In this document: piece by piece, positions 15,596-22,830 of the stretch
Position numbering within the stretch: the stretch's first letter is position 1
Layout: the number at the start of each line of letters is the position of its first letter
Source: Avidesulfovibrio sp964369685
Lineage (GTDB): Bacteria; Desulfobacterota; Desulfovibrionia; Desulfovibrionales; Desulfovibrionaceae
NCBI GenBank assembly: GCA_964369685.1
Contig: CAYJFB010000027.1
Span: 1 to 30,211, forward strand
Length of the DNA stretch: 30,211 bases
Direction: 5' to 3'
The notes under the pieces: model-generated
The model's database searches: none
Seen by the model: the letters and a program-made list of their open reading frames with translations, nothing else
What the model was told of the DNA's origin: nothing
Program-made: the position numbers and the translations under genes

Positions 15596-15623
15596 TTGAC
15601 AACAAAAATATTTCGATTATTCT
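15596..15623 (+). promoter_or_regulatory. Promoter of the cysteine-rich permease gene
   Basis: TTGACA (15596-15601) and TATTCT (15618-15623) are separated by 16 bases. The start codon follows 35 bases later, behind GAGGAG. Confidence 0.6.
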
Positions 15624-15631
15624 AGAAATAT
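15608..15631. promoter_or_regulatory. Putative ArsR operator
   Basis: ATATTTC (15608-15614) and GAAATAT (15625-15631) form a perfect inverted repeat with a 10-base gap. The repeat covers the -10 of the permease promoter, where a repressor from the divergent arsR-type gene would block RNA polymerase. Confidence 0.55.
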
Positions 15632-15658
15632 AATTTATTGCAAAGAGGAGATTTCATT

Positions 15659-16891
15659 ATGGAACAATACTACCCCATGCTCAAAGACGCTTTTGGCATG
15701 TTTCTTTTTCTTGGTGTCGAACTCTCAGTGTTATTTTTGCTCATTTCTGCCGGAGTGAGTCTATTACAAAAATACATTCCGGATACAAAAATACAATCTA
15801 TATTAAGCGGTTCACATGGTAAAGGATACCTTTTGGCGGCTTTGCTCGGTGCTATTACTCCATTTTGCAGTTGCTCGACAATCCCGATGTTACGCGGGCT
15901 GTTAAAGGCAAAAGCCGGCTTTGGTCCAACCTTGACGTTCCTTTTTGCATCACCGTTGCTCAATCCTATTATTTTAGGATTGTTCGTCGCAACATTTGGT
16001 TTAAAAGTCACAATCAATTATACTGTTGTTGCGTTGGTTGTTTCTGTTGTTGCCGCATTTATTTTAGATAAAATGAATTATGAAAAACACGTTATCCCCG
16101 AACATGAAGCACAACCTTTCACATCATGTTGTAACAGCTCTGCATCAACAGCAATGCATACCCCTGCAACGACACCAACAAGCGCGTGTTGTGACACAAA
16201 AAATATACTCCAACCTCTGAATCCCTTGCAACCCTCAAAAACAGCGTGCTGCACCACAGAACCTGAATCACAATCGTGCGCATATACACCGCAATCAGAA
16301 ACGGCAACCTCTTGTTGCACAACAACACCGCCTTTGACCCCCTTACAACCCTTAGAAACAGCATGTTGCAGCCCACAACCGGAAACACTCGCCTGCGCAT
16401 GCCCTTCAACAGAAAAACCAAAAACTCATACAACATCTTGTTGCGCATCGACAACACCGTTCACAACGACAATGACCTTTCGCCAAAAAATGCGCCTTTC
16501 ATGGATCGAGGCATGGGGACAGTTTAAACAGGTTTTGCCTTATCTTTTATTGGGTATTTCTTTGGGGGCGTTGATTTACGGCTTTGTTCCCGCAGACTTT
16601 ATTGCCAATCATGCCGGCGGAGATAACCTTCTTGCCGTACCGATTGCAGCCATTATTGGCATACCGCTTTATGTTCGTGTTGAAGCATTAATTCCTTTAA
16701 GCGCTGTTCTTGTCGGCAAAGGAATGGGGCTTGGTGCTGTTATGGCTTTAATTATCGGTGGAGGCGGAGCCAGCTTGACAGAACTTGTATTGCTGAAATC
16801 TATCTTCCGTTTGCCGATGATGATCGCTTTTCTTGCAGTCATTTTGGGTATGGCAATCACGGCAGGGTATCTGTTTCAATATATTATATAA
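15659..16891 (+). CDS. DUF318/ArsP/SO_0444-like efflux permease with an expanded cysteine-rich loop
   Basis: This 410-residue membrane protein has two bundles of hydrophobic segments. The first bundle holds the family motif TPFCSCSTIPMLRGLL, with C70 and C72. The second holds IIGIPLYVRVEALIPL and IIGGGGASLTE. Between them, residues about 150-270 form a hydrophilic Pro/Thr-rich loop with 15 cysteines: CC pairs at 157, 177, 197, 219, 236 and 261, plus C207, C246 and C248. Two units starting PLNPLQPSKTACC and PLTPLQPLETACC are tandem repeats of about 40 residues. Related permeases export Cu/Zn (SO_0444 type) or trivalent organoarsenicals (ArsP). The loop probably binds a soft metal before export. 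The ATG at 15659 follows GAGGAG. The gene is divergent from an ArsR-type repressor. Confidence 0.88.
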   Translation: MEQYYPMLKDAFGMFLFLGVELSVLFLLISAGVSLLQKYIPDTKIQSILSGSHGKGYLLAALLGAITPFCSCSTIPMLRGLLKAKAGFGPTLTFLFASPLLNPIILGLFVATFGLKVTINYTVVALVVSVVAAFILDKMNYEKHVIPEHEAQPFTSCCNSSASTAMHTPATTPTSACCDTKNILQPLNPLQPSKTACCTTEPESQSCAYTPQSETATSCCTTTPPLTPLQPLETACCSPQPETLACACPSTEKPKTHTTSCCASTTPFTTTMTFRQKMRLSWIEAWGQFKQVLPYLLLGISLGALIYGFVPADFIANHAGGDNLLAVPIAAIIGIPLYVRVEALIPLSAVLVGKGMGLGAVMALIIGGGGASLTELVLLKSIFRLPMMIAFLAVILGMAITAGYLFQYII

Positions 16892-17045
16892 TGAAAAGAG
16901 TTCAGAAAGCCACTCTCTATATACAATGCTGTTCTTGTTTTTTTGGTATATCTACGCTATACATATACAGATATATTTTAGAAATACGATAAACTCCTTA
17001 TCATAAAAAACTTGAAACAACATTATAAGACGATGAGGCTTTCTT

Positions 17046-18461
17046 TTGAGCAAAGAACACGGAACAGAAATCAATTCTGCGATTTCTCGATATTGCGAAA
17101 GCATTTTAAACGCACTCAACGACGGGGTGTATATCTCGGATCCCGATGGCATGACGTTGTGGATCAATCAGATGTATGAAACGCTGACCGGTTTAAAAAA
17201 GAGCGATGTTGTCGGTAAAAATGTGCGCATGTTGGTCGAAGAAGGCGTTTTTGATAAAATTGTGAATCCTCAGATTGTGCGTGAGGGTAAACCAATCACG
17301 CATGTGCAACAACTTTCTGATGGAAAAACACTCGTATTGACAGGCTATCCTGTTTTTGACGAAACAGATCGGTTATGCCTTGTCGTCACGTTTGCGCGCG
17401 ACATCACCACCTTAACCGAAATGCACGAACAGATGCTAGAGCAACGTAAATTGATTGAACGTTTTAACGATCGTTTTGCGTATATTTCTCATGAACAGGC
17501 ACGCAAACTCACGCCGGTGTATGTCGGTCAAAAAATGTGTGAAACGGTTGAACTGCTTGAGCGCTTGGCAGGGTCTGATGCCACCGTTTTGTTACTGGGT
17601 GAAACGGGCGTCGGTAAAGACGTCATGGCTCGCATGACGCATGATCGCAGTCTGCGCAAAGAAAAAATGTTTTTAAAAGTTGATTGCGGCGGTTTGGCAG
17701 AAAGCTTGGCCGAATCGGAATTATTTGGTTATGTGGCAGGCGCGTTTACCGGCGCAGGCGCAAAAGGTAAGGCCGGATTTTTTGAAATGGCCGATGGAGG
17801 CACGGTTTTTTTGGACGAAGTGGGGGAATTGAGTCTCACCATGCAAACACGCTTATTGCGAGTACTACAAGACGGTGAAATCATGCGTGTGGGTTCGGCT
17901 ACGACCCGTAAAGTTGATGTCCGTATTATTGCCGCAACCAACAGAAATTTGGCTGAACAAGTCGAACAAGGCATCTTTCGACGTGATTTATATTATCGTT
18001 TAACCGTTGCGGTTGTGAATGTGCCTCCCTTGCGAGAACGTGTCGACGACATACAAGCCTTGGCGCAATACTTTTTTACAAACTACACGTTAAAATATCG
18101 CAAATCCATGACATTAACACAAGAAGTGCTTGATGCGCTGAAACAGTACTCGTGGCCGGGAAACGTACGAGAACTACAAAATCTGATCCATAACTTGGTG
18201 ATCACCAAAAACCCCGGCCCCATTCACGCCGACGATCTGCCTTCTGAAATGCAAACAATCCTTTCCGAACACAGCAGTATACCTCTGCACGTGCCACTTG
18301 AAAATCGTCCGCTCAAAGCCATCATGGCTGATATCGAACGCGACTTGTTGCGCCGTGCTTTGGATCAAGTGGGCTCGGTACAACAAGTCGCCGACATGTT
18401 TCAAATCAACCGTACAACACTCTTTCGCAAATTGCGCGGCGTTCAGTCTGAATCTTCCTGA
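17046..18461 (+). CDS. PAS-AAA+-Fis sigma-54-dependent transcriptional activator
   Basis: The 471-residue enhancer-binding protein has an N-terminal PAS sensor (about 17-115, NDGVYISDPDGMTLWIN), a short linker, and an AAA+ domain. That domain has Walker A GETGVGKD (185-192), the sigma-54 contact loop GAFTGA (232-237), Walker B VFLDE (254-258) and WPGNVREL (370-377). A Fis-type helix-turn-helix (about 446-463) closes the chain. The start is TTG, supported by GATGAGG seven bases upstream. A nearby ATG at 17033 is out of frame. The target genes are not evident and no convincing sigma-54 promoter was found in the window. Its stop overlaps the end of the convergent murA gene by 19 bp. Confidence 0.92.
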   Translation: MSKEHGTEINSAISRYCESILNALNDGVYISDPDGMTLWINQMYETLTGLKKSDVVGKNVRMLVEEGVFDKIVNPQIVREGKPITHVQQLSDGKTLVLTGYPVFDETDRLCLVVTFARDITTLTEMHEQMLEQRKLIERFNDRFAYISHEQARKLTPVYVGQKMCETVELLERLAGSDATVLLLGETGVGKDVMARMTHDRSLRKEKMFLKVDCGGLAESLAESELFGYVAGAFTGAGAKGKAGFFEMADGGTVFLDEVGELSLTMQTRLLRVLQDGEIMRVGSATTRKVDVRIIAATNRNLAEQVEQGIFRRDLYYRLTVAVVNVPPLRERVDDIQALAQYFFTNYTLKYRKSMTLTQEVLDALKQYSWPGNVRELQNLIHNLVITKNPGPIHADDLPSEMQTILSEHSSIPLHVPLENRPLKAIMADIERDLLRRALDQVGSVQQVADMFQINRTTLFRKLRGVQSESS

Positions 18462-19717
18462 CAACGAAGGATCTGTGCACCCGTGGCGTTCAATTTGGTT
18501 TCGATGCGGTCATAGCCGCGATCAAGATGATAAATGCGTTGAATGTGAGTTTCACCGTGCGCCGCCAAGCCTGCCAAAACAAGCCCCGCACTGGCTCGCA
18601 AATCAGAAGCCATGACAGGCGCACCCAAAAGTTGAGAAACACCGCGAACCACCGCTGTTTTTCCGGAAAGCCGAATGTCTGCTCCCAAACGCACAAGTTC
18701 TTGCACATGCATAAAGCGGTTTTCAAAAATATTTTCTGTAATAATCCCTGACCCTTCCGACAAACACATCAAAGCCATGACTTGTGCTTGCATATCTGTT
18801 GGAAACCCCGGGTATGGTTGTGTGCTCCAATCCACACAATGCAAACGTTTGTGCGGAACGGCGCGTTGTGCACGCACGCCGTCGGCTTCTTTTTCAATAC
18901 GCATGCCCATCTGACGCAGCTTGGCGATCACCGCTTCCAACTCGTCCCAAGGAAAATTACGGATCAGTAAGTTGCCGTCGGTGATGCCTGCCGCAACAAG
19001 AAATGTTCCCGCTTCAATACGATCAGCCATGACCGTATGCGAACAACCGTGCAAGCTGTCAACACCTTGAACCGTGATGACCGAACTGCCTTCACCGCTG
19101 ATTTGTGCCCCACAGGCGCGTAAAAACACGGCTAAATCACTGATTTCAGGTTCTCTGGCGGCATTTTCAAGAATGGTTTCTCCCTCAGCCAAGGTTGCAG
19201 CCATGAGGACATTTTCAGTACCGCCGACTGTTGGGAAATCAAACGAAATGTGTGCACCTTTGAGCCGTTTGCATCGTCCGACGATATAGCCTTCTTCCAG
19301 ATCAAACTGAGCACCCATTTTTTCCAAGGCGGCAAGATGCAAATCCACAGGCCGCGCGCCAATGGCACAACCACCGGGCATGGCAACCCGCGCTGCCCCC
19401 AATCGCGCCAATAAAGGGCCGAGACACAACACAGAAGCACGCATGGTCTTGACCAACTGATACGGCGCTTCCGGCATCAACGTTTGCGGTGTGATTGTGG
19501 CACAACCGTTTTCAACATCAAATGTTGTGTGGCAACCAAGCACATTGAGCAACTTTAAGAGCGTATGACTGTCTCTTAACTGCGGCACCGAATGATATGT
19601 GACGGTTCCGTCCACTAAAATAGAAGCCATCAATAACGGCAAAGCTGCGTTTTTTGAGCCGCTGACCGTGATATCTCCACTAAGCGGTCGGCTTCCGTGA
19701 ATGATCAATTTTTCCAT
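18443..19717 (-). CDS. murA: UDP-N-acetylglucosamine 1-carboxyvinyltransferase MurA
   Basis: This enzyme of 424 residues transfers enolpyruvate from PEP to UDP-GlcNAc, the first committed step of peptidoglycan synthesis in the cytoplasm. It opens MEKLIIHGSRPLSGDITVSGSKNAALP. The active-site cysteine is C117 in PGGCAIGARPVDLH, the position blocked by fosfomycin in other bacteria. TMRAS (91-95), VGGTENVLMAATLAEG and PGFPTDMQAQ are further family blocks. The ATG at 19717 has GATGAGG eight bases upstream. An in-frame ATG at 19759 would add 14 unusual residues and is rejected. The 3' end overlaps the sigma-54 activator gene, convergent. Confidence 0.97.
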   Translation of the reverse strand: MEKLIIHGSRPLSGDITVSGSKNAALPLLMASILVDGTVTYHSVPQLRDSHTLLKLLNVLGCHTTFDVENGCATITPQTLMPEAPYQLVKTMRASVLCLGPLLARLGAARVAMPGGCAIGARPVDLHLAALEKMGAQFDLEEGYIVGRCKRLKGAHISFDFPTVGGTENVLMAATLAEGETILENAAREPEISDLAVFLRACGAQISGEGSSVITVQGVDSLHGCSHTVMADRIEAGTFLVAAGITDGNLLIRNFPWDELEAVIAKLRQMGMRIEKEADGVRAQRAVPHKRLHCVDWSTQPYPGFPTDMQAQVMALMCLSEGSGIITENIFENRFMHVQELVRLGADIRLSGKTAVVRGVSQLLGAPVMASDLRASAGLVLAGLAAHGETHIQRIYHLDRGYDRIETKLNATGAQILRCQEDSD

Positions 19718-19932
19718 GAACAAAACCTCATCACAAATAAAAACGTTTTCGTATCGCAACGTTCGATGATAAAACAGGTGTTATCGTTGTCAGCAGATAC
19801 TCTAAAATGTCAACAAATGCCGGACTTGCCAAACACGATCAAAATTTGTCGTTGATTTCCAAGAATGTTGTCATACCTGTCGGTTTGTGTCTTTGTCAAA
19901 TGAGACAAGGGCGTTTTTTTTGGGAAAAAGAC

Positions 19933-19961
19933 TTGACGTTTCTATAGTACGAGGCTATAGT
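19933..19961 (+). promoter_or_regulatory. Promoter of tRNA-His
   Basis: TTGACG (19933-19938), a 17-base spacer, then TATAGT (19956-19961). Both hexamers are near consensus, and the tRNA begins about 19 bases downstream. Confidence 0.8.
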
Positions 19962-19979
19962 CTGTCTCGTTCCTCTTAT

Positions 19980-20056
19980 GGCGGATGTAGCTCAGTTGGC
20001 AGAGCACCTGGTTGTGGCCCAGGTGGCCGTGGGTTCAAGTCCCATCATTCGCCCCA
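19980..20056 (+). tRNA. tRNA-His (anticodon GTG)
   Basis: A full cloverleaf can be drawn. The acceptor arm is GCGGATG/CATTCGC with one G-T pair, the D stem GCTC/GAGC, and the anticodon stem CCTGG/CCAGG around TTGTGGC. The T arm is GTGGG/CCCAT around TTCAAGT. The extra G at 19980 faces C73, the identity element special to tRNA-His, and CCA is encoded. It is a single gene with its own promoter and terminator. Confidence 0.97.
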
Positions 20057-20070
20057 TTTTGTTTTCTGAA

Positions 20071-20105
20071 AAGTCCTTGCTTCAACAAAAGCAAGGACTT
20101 TTTTT
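20071..20105 (+). terminator. Intrinsic terminator of tRNA-His
   Basis: AAGTCCTTGC (20071-20080) and GCAAGGACTT (20091-20100) form a perfect 10-bp stem around TTCAACAAAA. T residues continue to 20105. Confidence 0.93.
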
Positions 20106-20420
20106 ACAAATACAGGTTGAGAGATACAAGCATACACGACGACCATATCCGCTCTGCTCTTCTTTTTTGGAGAACATTAAAAAATAAATATATTATAAAG
20201 CTATATGTGTCAGTCTTTTTAGACGTTGACTCCATTCCAAACTGTGATATGAAACAGCTCAGTGTTTTGCAAAAAACACAAGACCGCAGAGGCACATTGA
20301 TTTATACTGCTACCCCATAGCCAGTTGTGCCTGCGACAACACCAAAAAAAAGGTAGGGAGAGGTGAAACAAGGCTTTTACCTCATAAAAAATATCCCACC
20401 CCAAAAAGAAAAATGAGTAT
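20106..20420. other. Leader region of the polysaccharide operon
   Basis: There is no gene here. Small hairpins are visible: GTGTTTT/AAAACAC around GCAA near 20261-20281, and a stronger one at 20360-20383. Promoter candidates are weak: TTGACT near 20225 with TATGAA after 16 bases, and TATACT near 20304. The rfbA operon promoter probably lies in this stretch. Confidence 0.4.
20343..20397 (-). terminator. Terminator-like hairpin facing away from rfbA
   Basis: GAGGTGAAA (20360-20368) pairs with TTTTACCTC (20375-20383). Outer segments GGTAGGGA and TCCCACC can extend the stem. Read on the minus strand, a run of eight T (complement of 20344-20351) follows, so it would stop transcription coming leftward out of rfbA. 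No minus-strand gene is present to need it. Confidence 0.45.
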
Positions 20421-21314
20421 ATGACTATGTGGAAAGGTATTGTTCTTGCCGGCGGTTCGGGCACCAGATTATATCCCCTCACGCGCAGCATCAGTAAACA
20501 ACTGTTGCCAATTTATGATAAGCCGATGATTTATTATCCTCTTTCAACATTGATGTTGGCAGGTATTCGAGACATCGCTATCATTTCCACGCCTGAGCAT
20601 ATCGAACTGTATAAAGAATTGCTCGGCGACGGCTCGCAGTGGGGTTGCCACTTCAAGTATGTTGTTCAAGAACGCCCCGAGGGCTTGGCACAAGCCTTTT
20701 TGTTGACCGAAGACTTCATCCAAGGACACAATGTTTGTTTAATCCTTGGAGATAACGTGTTTTTTGGACAAGGCATGGGAAAACTTCTCAACACCGCCAT
20801 GGAACGCACACAAGGTGCCACCGTGTTTGGTTATCACGTCCGCGATCCGCAACGATACGGTGTTGTGGAATTCGACAAACAAGGCCGTGTGCTCAGCATT
20901 GAAGAAAAACCCAAAGAACCGCGCTCCAACTATGCCGTCACGGGCTTATATTTTTATGATAAAGACATTGTCGAGATCGCCAAAAACGTCAAGCCCTCCG
21001 CGCGCGGCGAACTGGAAATCACCGACGTCAACAACAGCTATCTGCAACGCAACAGCCTACACGTTGAACTCATGGGACGCGGTATCGCATGGCTTGACAC
21101 AGGCACGCACGACTCCTTGCTCGATGCCAGCCTGTTTGTACAAGCCGTAGAAACAAGACAAGGCTTAAAAGTCGCTTGTCTTGAAGAAATCGCGTGGCGC
21201 AAAGGCTACATTTCTGCCGACGACGTGCGTCGTATCGCCGAACCCATGGCCAAAAACGGCTACGGACAATATCTTTACGAGCTGGTTGATCAAGGCGGTG
21301 TTTCATGGAAATAG
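20421..21314 (+). CDS. rfbA: Glucose-1-phosphate thymidylyltransferase RmlA/RfbA
   Basis: The 297-residue nucleotidyltransferase makes dTDP-glucose from glucose-1-phosphate and dTTP, the first step to dTDP-L-rhamnose. The nucleotide loop GGSGTRLYPLTRSISKQLLPIYDKPMI is the RmlA signature (shown here by key residues G-x-GTR and K-Q). LGDNVFFG, EEKPKEPRSNYAVTGLYFYD and the tail GYGQYL also match. The ribosome binding site is weak, and the start could be the ATG at 20421 or the one at 20427. It is the first gene of a plus-strand run of five and overlaps rfbC by 10 bases. The genes for the middle and last steps (rfbB, rfbD) are not in the window. Confidence 0.96.
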   Translation: MTMWKGIVLAGGSGTRLYPLTRSISKQLLPIYDKPMIYYPLSTLMLAGIRDIAIISTPEHIELYKELLGDGSQWGCHFKYVVQERPEGLAQAFLLTEDFIQGHNVCLILGDNVFFGQGMGKLLNTAMERTQGATVFGYHVRDPQRYGVVEFDKQGRVLSIEEKPKEPRSNYAVTGLYFYDKDIVEIAKNVKPSARGELEITDVNNSYLQRNSLHVELMGRGIAWLDTGTHDSLLDASLFVQAVETRQGLKVACLEEIAWRKGYISADDVRRIAEPMAKNGYGQYLYELVDQGGVSWK

Positions 21315-21856
21315 TGCAAACCCCCATTGAAGGCGTCTTGTTGCTCAAACCGAAAATATGGGGCGACGCTCGCGGCTATTTTGTGGAAACATGGCAACAA
21401 GAACGCTATGAACATGCCGGCATCAATCTTCCTTTTGTGCAAGACAACCATTCCTGTTCGTCATATGGGGTGTTACGCGGTTTGCATTTTCAAAAAAACT
21501 TTCCACAAGGAAAATTGGTCAGTGTTTCGCTTGGCAGTGTGTTTGATGTGGCTGTCGACATCCGTAAAGATTCACCGACCTTCGGACAATGGTTTGGTGC
21601 CGAACTGACAGCCGAAAACCAACACCAACTCTGGGTGCCCCCGGGGTTGGCACACGGCTTTGTCGTGACGTCCGACGTTGTGCATTTTCACTACAAATGT
21701 ACAGAACTCTACCACCCCGAAGACGAAGGCGCGATCCGCTGGAACGACCCAGACTTGGCTGTCGCATGGCCTGTCAGCGAACCGCGGCTTTCGGTAAAAG
21801 ACGAGGCCGCGCCGTCCTTTGCTGAGTTGAAAAAAACGCCGGGCGTGTTGCAATAA
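21305..21856 (+). CDS. rfbC: dTDP-4-dehydrorhamnose 3,5-epimerase RmlC/RfbC
   Basis: This 183-residue cupin-fold enzyme epimerises dTDP-4-keto-6-deoxyglucose at C3 and C5 on the way to dTDP-L-rhamnose. The catalytic histidine is H61 in LRGLHFQ. DVAVDIRKDSPTFG, PPGLAHGF and the tyrosine of CTELYHPEDE are family landmarks. Its start lies inside the end of rfbA, so the two are translationally coupled. The product would feed the rhamnan-type glycosyltransferase region in the large protein downstream. Confidence 0.96.
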   Translation: MEIVQTPIEGVLLLKPKIWGDARGYFVETWQQERYEHAGINLPFVQDNHSCSSYGVLRGLHFQKNFPQGKLVSVSLGSVFDVAVDIRKDSPTFGQWFGAELTAENQHQLWVPPGLAHGFVVTSDVVHFHYKCTELYHPEDEGAIRWNDPDLAVAWPVSEPRLSVKDEAAPSFAELKKTPGVLQ

Positions 21857-21999
21857 CATACAATTCATGTGTTTATTCACAAACAGGCCTGCCATAACAC
21901 ACAACAGCAGAACGCATTCTGTTTTTGTACACTATAGCAATATGATGTACGAAATCGCTGAATGGGAACAGAAAAACGCTGCTGTGTTTGAGAAAAAAC

Positions 22000-22830
22000 A
22001 TGTCGATCCTCACTTATTTGAACCCTTTGTACGGCCCAACCATCCTGCGTAAAAACAAAAACCTGCTGTTTCAAATGGTCAAACGAACCGTTTCGGCACG
22101 CTATAAAGGCTCGGTGCTCGGTGTTTTTTGGAGTTTTGCGCAACCACTGTTAATGCTTGCCGTATACACGTTTGTTTTTGGTATTGTGTTTAATGTGCGT
22201 TGGGGCGAAGAAAACGCAACAGAAGCTTCACCGGTGCCTTTTCCCTTGATCATGTTTTGCGGCATGGCGATCTTCAATATTTTTGCCGAAAGCGTCAACG
22301 CCTGTACAAGTATTGTCACTGCCAACGCAAGTTATGTGAAAAAAGTGGTGTTTCCTTTGGAAATTCTTCCTGTGTCTACAGTTTTTTCCGGTCTGATTTT
22401 TGGCTGTGCGTGGTTTATGCTGTTGCTTGTCGGCACGGCGGTGTGGACACACAATATCCATTGGACGGTCTTGTTGTTACCGTTAATTCTTTTACCGTTG
22501 TTGTTATTTAGTTTGGGGATCGGTTTTTTTATGGCCTCGTTGGGAGTTTATTTGCGTGATACACAACAAGTGGTTGCGGTGATCACTCAAGTACTTTTTT
22601 TTATGACGCCCATTTTTTACCCCATCGCCGTTGTCCCCGAAGACTTGCGCTGGATTTTGGAATTCAATCCTCTGTCGCCGTTTGTTGAAGACGCACGCCG
22701 CGTTGTTCTTTTTGGAGAACTGCCTGATTGGATGCACTATCTGCAATCGTTTTTTCTTTCATGTGTGATTTTTCAACTTGGCCTCGCATGGTTCAGTAAA
22801 ACCAAAAAAGGCTTTGCCGATGTCCTCTAA
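22000..22830 (+). CDS. wzm: Wzm-type ABC-2 polysaccharide export permease
   Basis: The protein has 276 residues with six hydrophobic segments. The N-terminal part LVKRTVSARYKGSVLGVFWSF-like block is typical of O-antigen and teichoic-acid exporters of the ABC-2 family: QMVKRTVSARYKGSVLG, then PLLMLAVYTFVFGIVF. FFMTPIFYPIAVVP and LEFNPLSPFVEDAR near the end are also characteristic. The ATG at 22000 is preferred; a TTG at 21988 is also in frame, and neither has a strong binding site. It forms the inner-membrane pore through which a finished lipid-linked polysaccharide is exported. Its last 11 bases overlap the wzt start. Confidence 0.93.
   Translation: MSILTYLNPLYGPTILRKNKNLLFQMVKRTVSARYKGSVLGVFWSFAQPLLMLAVYTFVFGIVFNVRWGEENATEASPVPFPLIMFCGMAIFNIFAESVNACTSIVTANASYVKKVVFPLEILPVSTVFSGLIFGCAWFMLLLVGTAVWTHNIHWTVLLLPLILLPLLLFSLGIGFFMASLGVYLRDTQQVVAVITQVLFFMTPIFYPIAVVPEDLRWILEFNPLSPFVEDARRVVLFGELPDWMHYLQSFFLSCVIFQLGLAWFSKTKKGFADVL

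Noticed and set aside
16120..16450. The CA-rich stretch in the permease gene as a possible CRISPR-like or minisatellite DNA repeat
   Set aside because: The repetition is at protein level with diverged codons and an intact reading frame. There are no regular direct repeats and spacers.
22778..22820. An upstream ATG that would lengthen wzt by 14 residues
   Set aside because: It lies inside wzm and the extra residues do not match Wzt N-termini; the ATG at 22820 gives the normal overlap.
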